From Xestospongia bergquistia (Eukaryota > Porifera > Demospongiae > Haplosclerida > Petrosiidae), in assembly GCA_963965975.1 (NCBI GenBank), contig OZ014421.1, positions 191,001 through 255,000 on the forward strand: 64,000 nucleotides of DNA. Direction: 5' to 3'. Made by a program: the position numbers and the translations under genes. This document shows positions 53,838 through 64,000 of this stretch, piece after piece. How positions within the stretch are numbered: position 1 is the first letter of the stretch; each line of letters begins with the position of its first letter. The notes beneath the pieces are model-generated. The model was not told the origin of the DNA. It made no database searches and worked only from the letters and a program-made list of their open reading frames with translations.

Positions 53838-54528
53838 TAGTATACTAGTGTGTGTTATAATTTTAGTAGTGAGGTTATATTATAATAGTTAGTTTAGTTA
53901 TTGTACTATGTGTGATTATTATAATAATATTACCATATATGGACGTTTTGCAGAGAAGTGAATGTATGAATTATAACTGGCATTTCTCCCCTTTCACTTA
54001 GAGAAGGCAATGCTAGACTATATATATAGAGAGAGTGTTCATAGAGAAAGTTTTATCTCAAATGTTGACTGACATACAGTTATATTAACAATATAAAATA
54101 TAATGTTATTTATATAGTATATGCTGGACTTCTTAATATACAAATGTCTATATTAGGATGATAGTGAGCTGGTCCTGGAGTAGATTCTGTTAAATAGAAC
54201 GTTAATATTATAGTTGTTAAAGATAATGCTGACTTGATCTTTTGTTGTGAGATGGTAAATGTGATATAGTGTAAGAAGGATAAGATGTCAGTGTAATATT
54301 AGTGACCTCTAGTGTGTTATAACTGTTAGGAGCTGGTTGAATAGTTGAGCCTATTAGAAGATATAAGATCATACTTAACTAGTTCCACTGTAGGATTTTG
54401 GGTACACCCAATGATATAAGATGGCCTAATTTAACTGAACTACCAAACTTTAAACCAAATTTCCCTAACTATAAAACATGATGAATACAATGTGGACTAT
54501 AGTCTGATATGACCAGCTCTTTTTATAC
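53838..54528. other. Spacer between kelch-kinase copies 2 and 3
   Basis: Includes the 3' flank shared with copy 1 and about 500 bp without recognised content. Confidence 0.5.
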
Positions 54529-54725
54529 AGAGGAATATTCCTTTACATATGACCTGTTAATGGTAAGTTATTGTTTAATGATCCTTTTTAATTCTAAGTT
54601 GTCTTTAATATCAGCAAATGTTAATTTATAATCCTGGGAAGAGAATGTCAGCAAAGACTGCTATACAACATCCTTATTTCAGTGATTTAGACAAGTCAGG
54701 TCTACCTGATACAGTACAGTCTTAA
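54529..54725 (+). pseudogene. CDK C-terminal exon pair, fragment 3
   Basis: Third copy of the CDK end; first piece about 54529-54564, second 54615-54725 ([20 protein letters not shown]). The residue after the acceptor differs and one codon near the start is a stop (TTA ATT TAT ... in a shifted alignment), in line with decay. Confidence 0.6.
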
Positions 54726-54913
54726 GAACATATTATAACATTAATATTTTATGTATCATTAACTCTATACTGTATTAACACACACATCTGAATGGAACAA
54801 CTTAAAATAACTTATATAGTCTAAGATCGCTTGTTTTATGATGGAACTTGTAAGTATTCAATTTAAAAAATAACTAACTCATTATTAAGTGTGTGCCTAT
54901 TTTAAAAGAAAAG

Positions 54914-57900
54914 ATGGCTACATCTAAATCAGGTTTGACTACATTATTATAATAGTTATCTATTGTTATGTGTGTGTGTGTGTCATGTTCTACAGATTAT
55001 TATGTACCTAAAAAGAGGCAATTACACTCCACACATATAGTGGGTGACTACCTCTACATGTGGGGTGGTAATATAGATGGTCTCCCTAGAGTACATGATA
55101 ATGAAGTCAAACAGAGGATGATCTCTGTTATTCAATTATTCCACTTACCAACTGGTTGGTGGGAGCAAAGACCTACTAATGGAAAACCTCCACTGGGTGT
55201 CATTGGCTATGCCTCCACTGTTATCAGTAACAGGATCTACTATTTTGGAGGCTATTGTAATCATGGCCAGTGTCGTCACAATAGTCTGAACTCATTAACA
55301 ACAGATTCACTTACATGGAATGAACTGTTCCCAACTAATCCAAGTATGGGTCCAATGATGAAGTCACACTGTGGGATGGTATCTCTTACATTCAATGAAG
55401 TGGATTATCTACTGGTAGTTGGTGGATTTGGTCCACGTCCTACCTCTCCACAATCTGGTGGTCAGTGTAGTGTCAGTATTTATGGTGGTAATGTTCGTAC
55501 TAATGAACATCACTATTATCAGTTATCCAGTGGTAAAGGAGATCAATATATCATGTTATCAAATACATTATATATCAAGTACAATTTTATAACACTTTGT
55601 ATTTCAGGTCAGTGGATACTACCAGAAATCAGTGGAGAATGTCCACCTCCTTGTAGTAGCTTCACTCTTACATCACTACCTAATAACAGAGCTCTGTTAT
55701 TTGGTGGTAATACTCCTAATGGTTCTATTAACACTGTGTATATTGCTCAGTGTACAAAGACTGCAGTGGTGAGTACAACCTTGAATAATGACACCCTTTG
55801 AATAGTAGCCTCCCTTTTGTATATCAGTGAAATTAATGATGACTTTGAATAAATGCTGAAATGACAGCTTAACAAAATGGGCAATTACAAATTTGTTCTG
55901 TCTAAAAGCAAATAAGAAAAAAAATAAAAAAATCTTTTATCAGTCATTGAGTAGCCATAATTTGAGTAATTCCTTAAGCATTGGAGTTCTTAAGGAGACA
56001 GTATTAATTACTGCTATGTTAATTATATAATATGTTAACTTGAATATTATCTACCCAGCACTGGGAGAAGATAAGTGAACCACTTCCTAAATCTGCGAAT
56101 TGGCCTCAGAGTAGATATGATCATGCCACCACTATTATCAGTGACCTACATGTGATGATGGTGGGTGGATATACTGATACTACTGCTGACAGCTGGTTAT
56201 TTAATGTTGATACAAAAACATGGACAAAGGTTAGTTACTGGTTATCTTCCGACCTAACACTAACAATATTAATTATCTATAGTATGAGGGGATATATAAT
56301 ATAGTGTGACTATTTGAACTTTGACCTCTAAAATATCCCTCATCTATAGAAAATTTCTAATTAATAATAGTTATTGTTTTTATGACCTGGTTTTATACCT
56401 GTAGTCCTGACACTATAGTATGTTAACATTTATGATAGTATAGTCTATTGATATATCTGATTTGTTTATAGTTATAATTCAGTTATTAAAGACTGTACAT
56501 AAGTACTTATGTTCATGTTTTAAAGTATTGTAACATGTCAACTCTACCAGTTCATACAAAGTTATAGTCTGTTACTAGAGTACATGTATCCACTGATGTT
56601 ACATGTATAATGACTAGTTTTGTAGTAATATCATAACATCATTATTATAATGTCATATAGTACACTATATTCCATCTTATAGCTCAATATACCAGAGTCA
56701 GTGACTATGAGATGGAGCCACTCCCTCTCATTATGGAATGTGTCACCTACCACTGTATGGATAATACAATTTGGAGGATATTGTAATGGGAAACTCAATG
56801 ATACTACAGTGATAGAACTTAGTAAGTACTGTCTATTGATGATAGTATTTGTTATATAGTACACACACACACATTATCAGTATTATCACAGTATGATATA
56901 GGAGTATTGACACATTAACTGTTTATATTACAAACTAGTCTCATAACTCAATACTATTGTAACATACTATATCTCTGACTGTAGTATGTAATGATGACCA
57001 GTGGACTGTAGGAGATGTAATAACTAACCTGACATCTACTGAAGAATATCAACTTAAGCTACGACAGAAGAGACGAGAGATATCTGTACAACCTTCTAGG
57101 AGACATGGACAACCTCAACTTACTGTACAAGCTGTTAGACGTCGACCTTCTTTCCGTCATCAAAAGTTACAAGATAAAGATAGAGAAATTCAACGTTTAA
57201 CACAACAACTTGAAGTTACCAACAAAGAGCTACAAGATACCAAACAACAGCAGATAGATATGACAAGAACTCTTGAAGAGAACCTTCAGATAAAAGAAAG
57301 ACAATTACAGCAACTACAACAAGAACTTCAAATTAGAAATCAATTTGTTATAGAGTTGCAACAAACTCAAGCTATACTTCAACATGAGCTAGAAGACAGT
57401 CTAGAGAGAGAAAGCAGTCTACAAGAGGGCTTTGAGACAAATGAAAGACAATTACTTCAACTACATACAGAATTTCAAGAGAAACAACAAACTCAAGCTA
57501 CTCTTGAACGTGAGCACAAAAATAGAGAAAGGTTACTTCAAGAAAAACTACAAGATAGTGAAGAGAGAGAAAGAGCACTACGTCAAGAGCATGATGACCT
57601 TCGTCGAAAACATGATGATTATCGTCAACAACATGATAATATTGAACAAGATCTTCATGAACAACTCCAAGAGTCAACCTCTTGTCTTCAACAAGCACAA
57701 CATACTATATCCACTCTACAACAACAAGTTCAACAGTTACAACAACAGTCTCACTGGGTAGTGAGGAAGGAGGAGATTGAGATAACTGAGGAGATTCTTG
57801 GCAAAGGAGGTTGGGGAGAAGTCAAGGTGGCCAAATTTCGTGGCCTTAGAGTAGCTGCCAAATATCTTCATGAAGTTATCCTGTCACCATATAACATATC

Positions 57901-58516
57901 AGTTTTTACAAGAGAAATGGAGATTGCTGCTCAAGTACGTCATCCTAATCTCCTTCAGTTCATAGGAGCCACTAAAGTGGGTAGTCCTATCATCCTCTCA
58001 GAACTAATGCCAACTAGCCTTCGTAAAGAAATTGAGAAATCTCCACTAACACGACCTCAAATTATCAAGATTGCCCAAGACATATCTGCTGCACTAAACT
58101 ATCTTCATCTCTGGCAACCACACCCTATATTACATCGTGATGTTAGTAGTCCTAATGTCCTCCTTGAACCATCTGGTCATGAAATGTGGAAAGCTAAACT
58201 CTCTGATTTTGGCTCAGCTAATCTTGTTCAAAGTGTCTCAGCTAATAGCATAGCTCCTGGTAATCCTTTTTACTCTGCACCAGAAGCACCATTTCCAGAT
58301 CAACATTCTCCAGCAATGGATGTCTTTAGTTTTGGTGTCCTACTTATGGAGATGATCCTGTGTCAACCTCCTGCTGCTAAAACAGCAGAGAAAATAACTC
58401 AATCAAAGACTATCCAGTGGCCAGCTATGAAATGTCTCATTCAAAGGTGTATCTCTCATGAGAGTCAAGTTCGTCCTTCAATTGCTCAAGTACTTACTGA
58501 CATTGAACATATGTAG
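54914..58516 (+). CDS. Kelch / coiled-coil / TKL kinase, copy 3
   Basis: Exons 54914-54932, 54996-55532, 55608-55768, 56059-56229, 56683-56821, 56985-58516; 852 aa, the longest copy because its Gln/Glu-rich coiled coil (about 385-600) is extended by internal repeats such as QEKQQTQATLE. ATG present in exon 1. Kelch loops again differ (KRQLHS, SRYDHA, MRWSHS, FGGNTPNG). Kinase: glycine loop from about 615, HRDVSSPNVLLEPSG with Asp728, true DFG (SDFGSANL), SAPEAPFPDQHS. The C-lobe is of a different type from copies 1 and 2, while the N-lobe is almost identical to theirs. Confidence 0.88.
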
Positions 58517-59220
58517 TTCATATATTATACATGTAAGTAGTTCATTTAGTATAATCCTCCTATAATGTATTATGACTATATTATTTAGTATTTGTATATT
58601 CCTGTTGTGGTATGTGACTAGAATTATTTTTAGTATAGTGCATTACCATATATGGACATTATGAATATAATTAGTATTACTTATAAATAATGTGTGACAT
58701 TTTCCATTTATTAATTTTATATTAACAAGTTATTATTAATAATATAATAAATTGATCCTTTAAAATGGATCCACCTCCTAGTACATTTATAAAGATGTCT
58801 ATGAACATGTTGTAGTAACTTCAAACAAGATGGTTAGTTGTTATATATATTGTAGAATATCTATTATCTGGACACTGGTTGGTCTAGTTTGACTAGATAG
58901 GGACACCTTCCTTTCATAGGATACAGTACATATTACAACCTTTTGATATTAGACACAGTGACACTTTACAAGCTTTGTCCTTATAATAGAGGTGTCCTCA
59001 ATATAGAGGTTATCTTATGGAACATTATGTAACAACAACAATATCATATCATAACTAACTAGTGTGGTCTATTGTAATCTTATTTTATAACTAGCATTAA
59101 TAACTATTTCATTCTTTTATATCATTATTAATTATTAATTATCTCTATTATATTAGGAGTCAGGAGCATCCCAGAATGTCTAATATTGAATATTAATCTA
59201 AATTATCCTTTTTAATTCTA
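58517..59220. other. Spacer between kelch-kinase copies 3 and 4
   Basis: 3' flank similar to that after copy 4, a partial 58-bp family piece near 58975-59015, and a stretch (about 59030-59155) that matches the intron before the last exon of EXOSC8. Confidence 0.5.
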
Positions 59221-59236
59221 GCGTCTTTAATATCAT

Positions 59237-59347
59237 CAAATGTTAGTTTATCATCCTGGGAAGAGAATGTCAGCAAAGACTGCTATACAACATCCTTATT
59301 TCAGTGATTTAGACAAGTCAGGTCTACCTGATACAGTACAGTCTTAA
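59237..59347 (+). pseudogene. CDK C-terminal exon, fragment 4
   Basis: Second CDK piece only; the acceptor AG seen in other copies has changed (TATCAT for TATCAG) and the upstream piece is missing. Confidence 0.6.
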
Positions 59348-59534
59348 GAACATATTATAACATTAATATTTTATGTATCATTAACTGTATACTGTATTAA
59401 CATACACTAATACATCTTAATGGAATAACTTATAATAACTTGTATAGTCTAAGATTGTTTGTTTTATGATGGAACTTGTAAGTATTAAATTAAAATAACT
59501 GAGAGCTCATTATTAAGGGCGTGCCTATTTTGAA

Positions 59535-59682
59535 ATGGCTACATCTAGATCAGGTTTGACTACATTATTATAATAGTTATCTATTGTTATGTGTGTGTGT
59601 GTGTCATGTTCTACAGATTATTATGTACCTACAAAGAGGTCAGATCACTACACATATAGTGGGTGACTACCTCTACCTGTTT
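59535..59682 (+). pseudogene. Truncated kelch-kinase copy (start of exons 1-2)
   Basis: Exon 1 with ATG at 59535-59553 and the first 20 or so codons of exon 2 (59617 on), which then runs into unrelated sequence. Stands directly before the intact copy 4. Confidence 0.75.
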
Positions 59683-59784
59683 TAAATGGATAAACAGTAG
59701 ACACAATGGATGTAATCTGAAAAAAGGTGTGGCTCATTATTATTCATGTCTGTTTACTAGAATTAAGAAAGTGCAAATCCTGAG

Positions 59785-62700
59785 ATGGCTAGATCAGGTA
59801 TGATAATAATAATTATCTATTGTTATGTGTGTGTGTGTTATGTTCTACAGATTATTATGTACCTACAAAGAGGTCAGGTCATTCCACACATATAGTAGGT
59901 GATTACCTCTACATGTGGGGTGGCAGTATAGATGGTGTCCCTAGAGTACATGATAATGAAGTCAAACAGAGGATGACCTCTGTTATTGAGGTATTTCATT
60001 TACCAACTGGTAAGTGGAAACAACGACCTACTAATGGAAAACCTCCACTGGGTGTCTATAATTATGCCTCTACTGTTATCAGTAACAGGATCTACTATTT
60101 TGGAGGCTATTGTAATCATGACTATTGTCGTCACAATAGTGTCAACTCATTAATAACAGATTCACTTACATGGAACGAACTGTTCCCAACTAATCCAAGT
60201 ATGGGTCCAATGTTGAAGTCACACTGTGGGATGATATCACTTACATTCAATAAAGTGGATTATCTACTGGTAGTTGGTGGTATTGGTCCATGTCCTACCT
60301 CTCCCCAACCTGGTGCTCAGTATAATAAGCTTTATGGCGATATTGTTCATACTAATGAACACCACTATTATCGGTTATCCAGTGGTAAGATCAATATATC
60401 ATGTTATCAATACATTATATATCAAGTACAATTTTATAACTGTTTGTACTTTAGGGCAGTGGATAGTACCAGATATTAGTGGAGAACGACCACCTCCTTG
60501 TAGTAACTTCACTCTTACATCACTACCAAATAACAGAGCTCTGTTATTTGGTGGTAATACTCCTAATGGTTCTATTAACACTGTGTATATTGCTCAGTGT
60601 ACAAAGACTGCAGTGGTGAGTACAATATGTATTAAGTTAAAGTATTTAGTTACTGTATAATATTGTGGAGTAATCAAGTTTAAAGTTTGATATTGTTGAA
60701 TAAACTAAATTTATAGTATATAATATATTTATATTATTATTTGGAACTGTTTTATTAATAAACAAGCGATTCATTGTTTGTTAATATTTCTTCAACTTAA
60801 GAGGTTATATTGATAACTGAAACATTCCTTTAGTCAACTATATAGTAATATCATATTTCCTTGACTAAATGTCACTTTTTGTATATCTATAAAATTGATG
60901 ATGTCCTTGAAAAAATGCCACAATGGCTATTTAACAAAATTGTCTATTACTATGTTATTCTAAAATGAAAAACACAAAAATATTTTATTTTTTAAAAACT
61001 TTTATCATCAGAAAATAGCTGTAGTTTGATAAAATCTTTACACAATTAAGTTCACAATGAGGTAATATTTGTTTAAACTCCTGTCAAAGCTTGACCTATC
61101 ATTTACTAACTGATATACAAAGTTTAAAGCTATTGTTTATCAGGAATGTTCAAAATCACTTCTAACTTTAGAACTTTAATAATTCATAATTATATTTTAA
61201 ATACTGTCCTTGATTAGATAATGTCCTCAAATAATAAATTTCCCTATTGCTGTTCAATATTGAAATAGATGTCCCAGGTCTTCAATAAAATATAGTAACT
61301 AAATTAAAATCCACATAAACTATAAAATAAACAATATTCTTAAACATTTCCCAGTATACAGTATTAATGACTGCTATGTTAATTGTATAATATGTTAACT
61401 TGAATATTATCTACCTAGCACTGGGAAAAGATAAGTGAACCACTTCTCAAATCAGTGAATTGGCCTCAGAGTAGATATGATCATGCTACCACTTTTATCA
61501 GTGACCTACATGTAATGATAGTAGGTGGAATTGGTACATATGACAGCTGGTTATTTAGCATTGATACAAAGACATGGACAAAGGTTAGTTACTAGTTATC
61601 ATGTGACCTAACACTAACACAAAGTGAGTTAATGTCTATGATCTACAATATGAGGAGATATAATAAAGTGTGACTATTTGAACTTTGACTCTAAAAATAA
61701 CCCTTATCTATAGAAAATTATAATTAATATAGTTATTGTTTTTATGACCTGGTTTTATACCTGTAGTCCTGACACTATAGTATGTTAACATTTATGATAG
61801 TATAGTCTATTGATATATCTGATTTGTTTATAGTTATAATTCAGTTATTAAAGACTGTACATAAGTACTTATGTTCATGTTTTTAAAGTATTGTAACATG
61901 TCAACTCTACCAGTTCATACAAAGTTATAGTCTGTTACTAGAGTACATGTATCCAGTGATGTTACATGTATAATGACTAGTTTTGTAGTAATATCATAAC
62001 ATCATTATTATAATGTCATATAGTACACTATATTCCATCTTATAGCTCAATATACCAGAGTCAGTGACTAAGAGAAAGAGCCACTCCCTCTCATTATGGA
62101 ATATGTCACCTACTGCTGTATGGATAATACAATTTGGAGGATTTAGATTCCTTGATGGTAATCTCAATGATGATACTACAGTGATAGAACTTAGTAAGTA
62201 CTGTCTATTGATGATAGTATTTGTTATATAGTACACACACACACATTATCAGTATTATCACAGTATGATATAGGAGTATTGACACACTAACTGTTTATAT
62301 TACAAACTAGTCTCATAACTCAATACTAATGTAACATACTATATCTCTCACTGTAGTATGTAATGATGACCAGTGGACTGTAGGAGATGTAATAACTAAC
62401 CTGACATCTACTGAAGAATATCAACTTAAGCTACAACAGAAGAGACATGGACAACCTCAACTTACTGTCCAATCTCCTACACGTCTTCAACCTTCATCTT
62501 CATCACGTCAAGAGAGTCAACAAAGGGAAAGAGTACTATGTCAAGAGTGTAATGACCTTCGCCAAGAACATGAAGATCTATGTCAGCAACTCCAAGAGTC
62601 AACCACTGCTCTTCAACAAGCACAACATACTATAGCCACTCTACAACAACAAGTTCAACAGTTACAAGAACAGTCTCACTGGGTAGTGAGGAAGGAGGAG

Positions 62701-63441
62701 ATTGAGATGACTGACAAGGTTCTCGGCAAAGGAGGTTGGGGAGAAGTTAAGGTGGCCAAATTTCGTGGCCTTAGAGTGGCTGCCAAATATCTTCATGAAG
62801 TTATCCTGTCATCATATAACATATCAGTTTTTACACGAGAAATGGAGATTGCTGCACAAGTACGTCATCCTAATCTCCTCCAGTTCATAGGAGCCACTAA
62901 AGTGGGTAGTCCTATCATCCTCTCAGAATTAATGCCAACTAGCCTTCGTAAAGAAATTGAGAAATCTCCACTAAAACAACCTCAAATTATCAAGATTGCC
63001 CAAGACATATCTGCTGCACTAAATTATCTTCATCTCTGGGAACCACACCCTATACTACATCGTGATGTTAGTAGTCCTAATGTCCTCCTTGAACCATCTG
63101 GTCGTGGAATGTGGAAAGCTAAACTCTCTGATTATGGCTCAGCTAACTTCATTCAAAGTATCTCAGCTAATAGTGTAGCTCCTGGTAACCCTTTTTATTC
63201 TGCACCAGAAGCACCATTTCCAGATCAACATTCTCCAGCAATGGATGTCTTTAGTTTTGGTGTCTTACTTATGGAGATGATCCTGCGTCAACCTCCTGCT
63301 TCTAAAACAGCAGACAAAATGACTCAATCAGAGACTATCCAGTGGCCAGCTATGAAACATCTTGTTCAGAGATGTATCTCTCGTGAGAGTCTAGTTCGTC
63401 CTTCAATTGCTCAAGTACTTACTGACCTTGAACATACGTAG
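59785..63441 (+). CDS. Kelch / coiled-coil / TKL kinase, copy 4
   Basis: Exons 59785-59797, 59851-60384, 60455-60615, 61419-61583, 62046-62193, 62357-63441; 701 aa. Exon 1 is two codons shorter than in the other copies (MARS). Kelch loops: KRSGHS, SRYDHA, KRKSHS, FGGFRFLDGN. The coiled coil is the shortest of the four (about 385-450). Kinase: GKGGWGEVKVAKF, VAAKYLHE, HRDVSSPNVLLEPSG, DYG, SAPEAPFPDQHS, C-lobe of the copy 3 type. Catalytic Lys, Glu and both Asp are present. Confidence 0.88.
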
Positions 63442-63889
63442 TTCATACATTATACATGTAAGTAGTTCATTTAGCATAATCCTCCTGTAATGTATTATGA
63501 CTATTATATTATGTATATTTCATAGTATTATTGTGTGACTAGTTATTATTGAGTATGTTACCATATATGGACATTATGAAATAATTTGTATTACTTATGA
63601 ATAATTCTATTGTGTGTGATCTTTTTCATTTATTACTTTTATATTAAGAAGTTATTATTTTTGATATTAAGTTGATCCTTTAAAATGGATACACCTCCTA
63701 CTATGTTATATGAATTGAGTACATTTATAAAGATGTCTATAAACTTGTTGTTGTAGTAACTTCAGATAAGATGGTTAGTTGTTATATATATCATAGAATA
63801 TCTATTATCTGTACACTGCTTGGTCTAGTTTGACTAGTTAGAGACACCTTCCTTTCATAGGATACAGTACATATTACAACCTTTTGATA
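63442..63889. other. 3' flank of kelch-kinase copy 4
   Basis: Closely similar to the flank after copy 3 (about 58517-58970), so the repeat unit continues past the gene. Confidence 0.6.
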
Positions 63890-64000
63890 TTGGACACTGT
63901 GACAATGTCCTTATAATAGAGGTGTCCTCAATATAGAGGTTGCATAATACACTAAAGTATTAGTATGGGACTAGAACAAGTGTCCTCAATATAGAGGTTG
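63890..64000 (-). repeat. 58-bp tandem repeat element, cut by window end
   Basis: At least one and a half units in reverse orientation running off the window. Confidence 0.8.

Noticed and set aside
57432-57761. 109-aa second frame in the coiled-coil exon of copy 3
   Set aside because: Shifted reading of the Gln-codon-rich coiled coil, Lys/Asn-rich with no independent support.

Overview
The window reads as nuclear DNA of an early-branching animal, most likely a demosponge close to Amphimedon queenslandica (inference from gene content and style: AT-rich, very compact genes, introns often 40-100 bp, tandemly expanded receptor-like families). Introns with GT/AG borders occur in almost every conserved gene, so this is eukaryotic.

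Layout. (1) 1-464: an intronic/intergenic 58-bp-family repeat fragment and the 3' part of a retrotransposon open reading frame. (2) 869-12116: a tandem cluster of large secreted-type beta-helix receptors with a C-terminal multi-pass membrane region: one intact gene (1285 aa), two nearly identical 1316-bp 5' partial copies, and one full-length copy broken by a 67-bp loss. All four share the same TATA-box promoter. (3) 12117-14214: gene-poor stretch with a GC-rich patch of probable mobile origin. (4) 14215-42844: a dense block of conserved single-copy genes: an 843-aa coiled-coil/zinc-finger protein (-), ACSL (+), a DYDC1-like DPY30-domain protein (+), NDUFA9 (-), NUDT21 (+), two tandem DsbA-fold secreted proteins (-), PDSS1 (-), OSTC (+), a Brambleberry/KAR5 nuclear fusion protein (+), a double GST-kappa/DsbA-fold protein (-) and EXOSC8 (+). 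Several are head-to-head pairs with very short shared promoters. (5) 42845-64000: a tandem array of four six-exon genes encoding kelch propeller + coiled coil + TKL-type protein kinase, with extra truncated copies, and with CDK C-terminal exons and an EXOSC8 terminal exon carried along by the duplications.

The most interesting signal is the kelch-kinase array. Paralogues are almost identical through framework residues and introns but differ at a few positions per kelch blade (just before the conserved His and just after the Gly-Gly pair), the same loops that contact ligand in known kelch propellers. The kinase C-lobes come in two types, suggesting exchange between copies. Together with the repeat-number changes in the beta-helix receptor cluster, this looks like two rapidly diversifying receptor/sensor families flanking a housekeeping block; a role in self/non-self or microbe sensing is an inference only.

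A MITE-like family with pogo/Tc1-type ends and an internal 58-bp tandem repeat sits in many introns of the housekeeping genes. Gene models below were built by hand: exon ends follow GT/AG rules and reading-frame continuity, and totals in frame were checked for every multi-exon gene.
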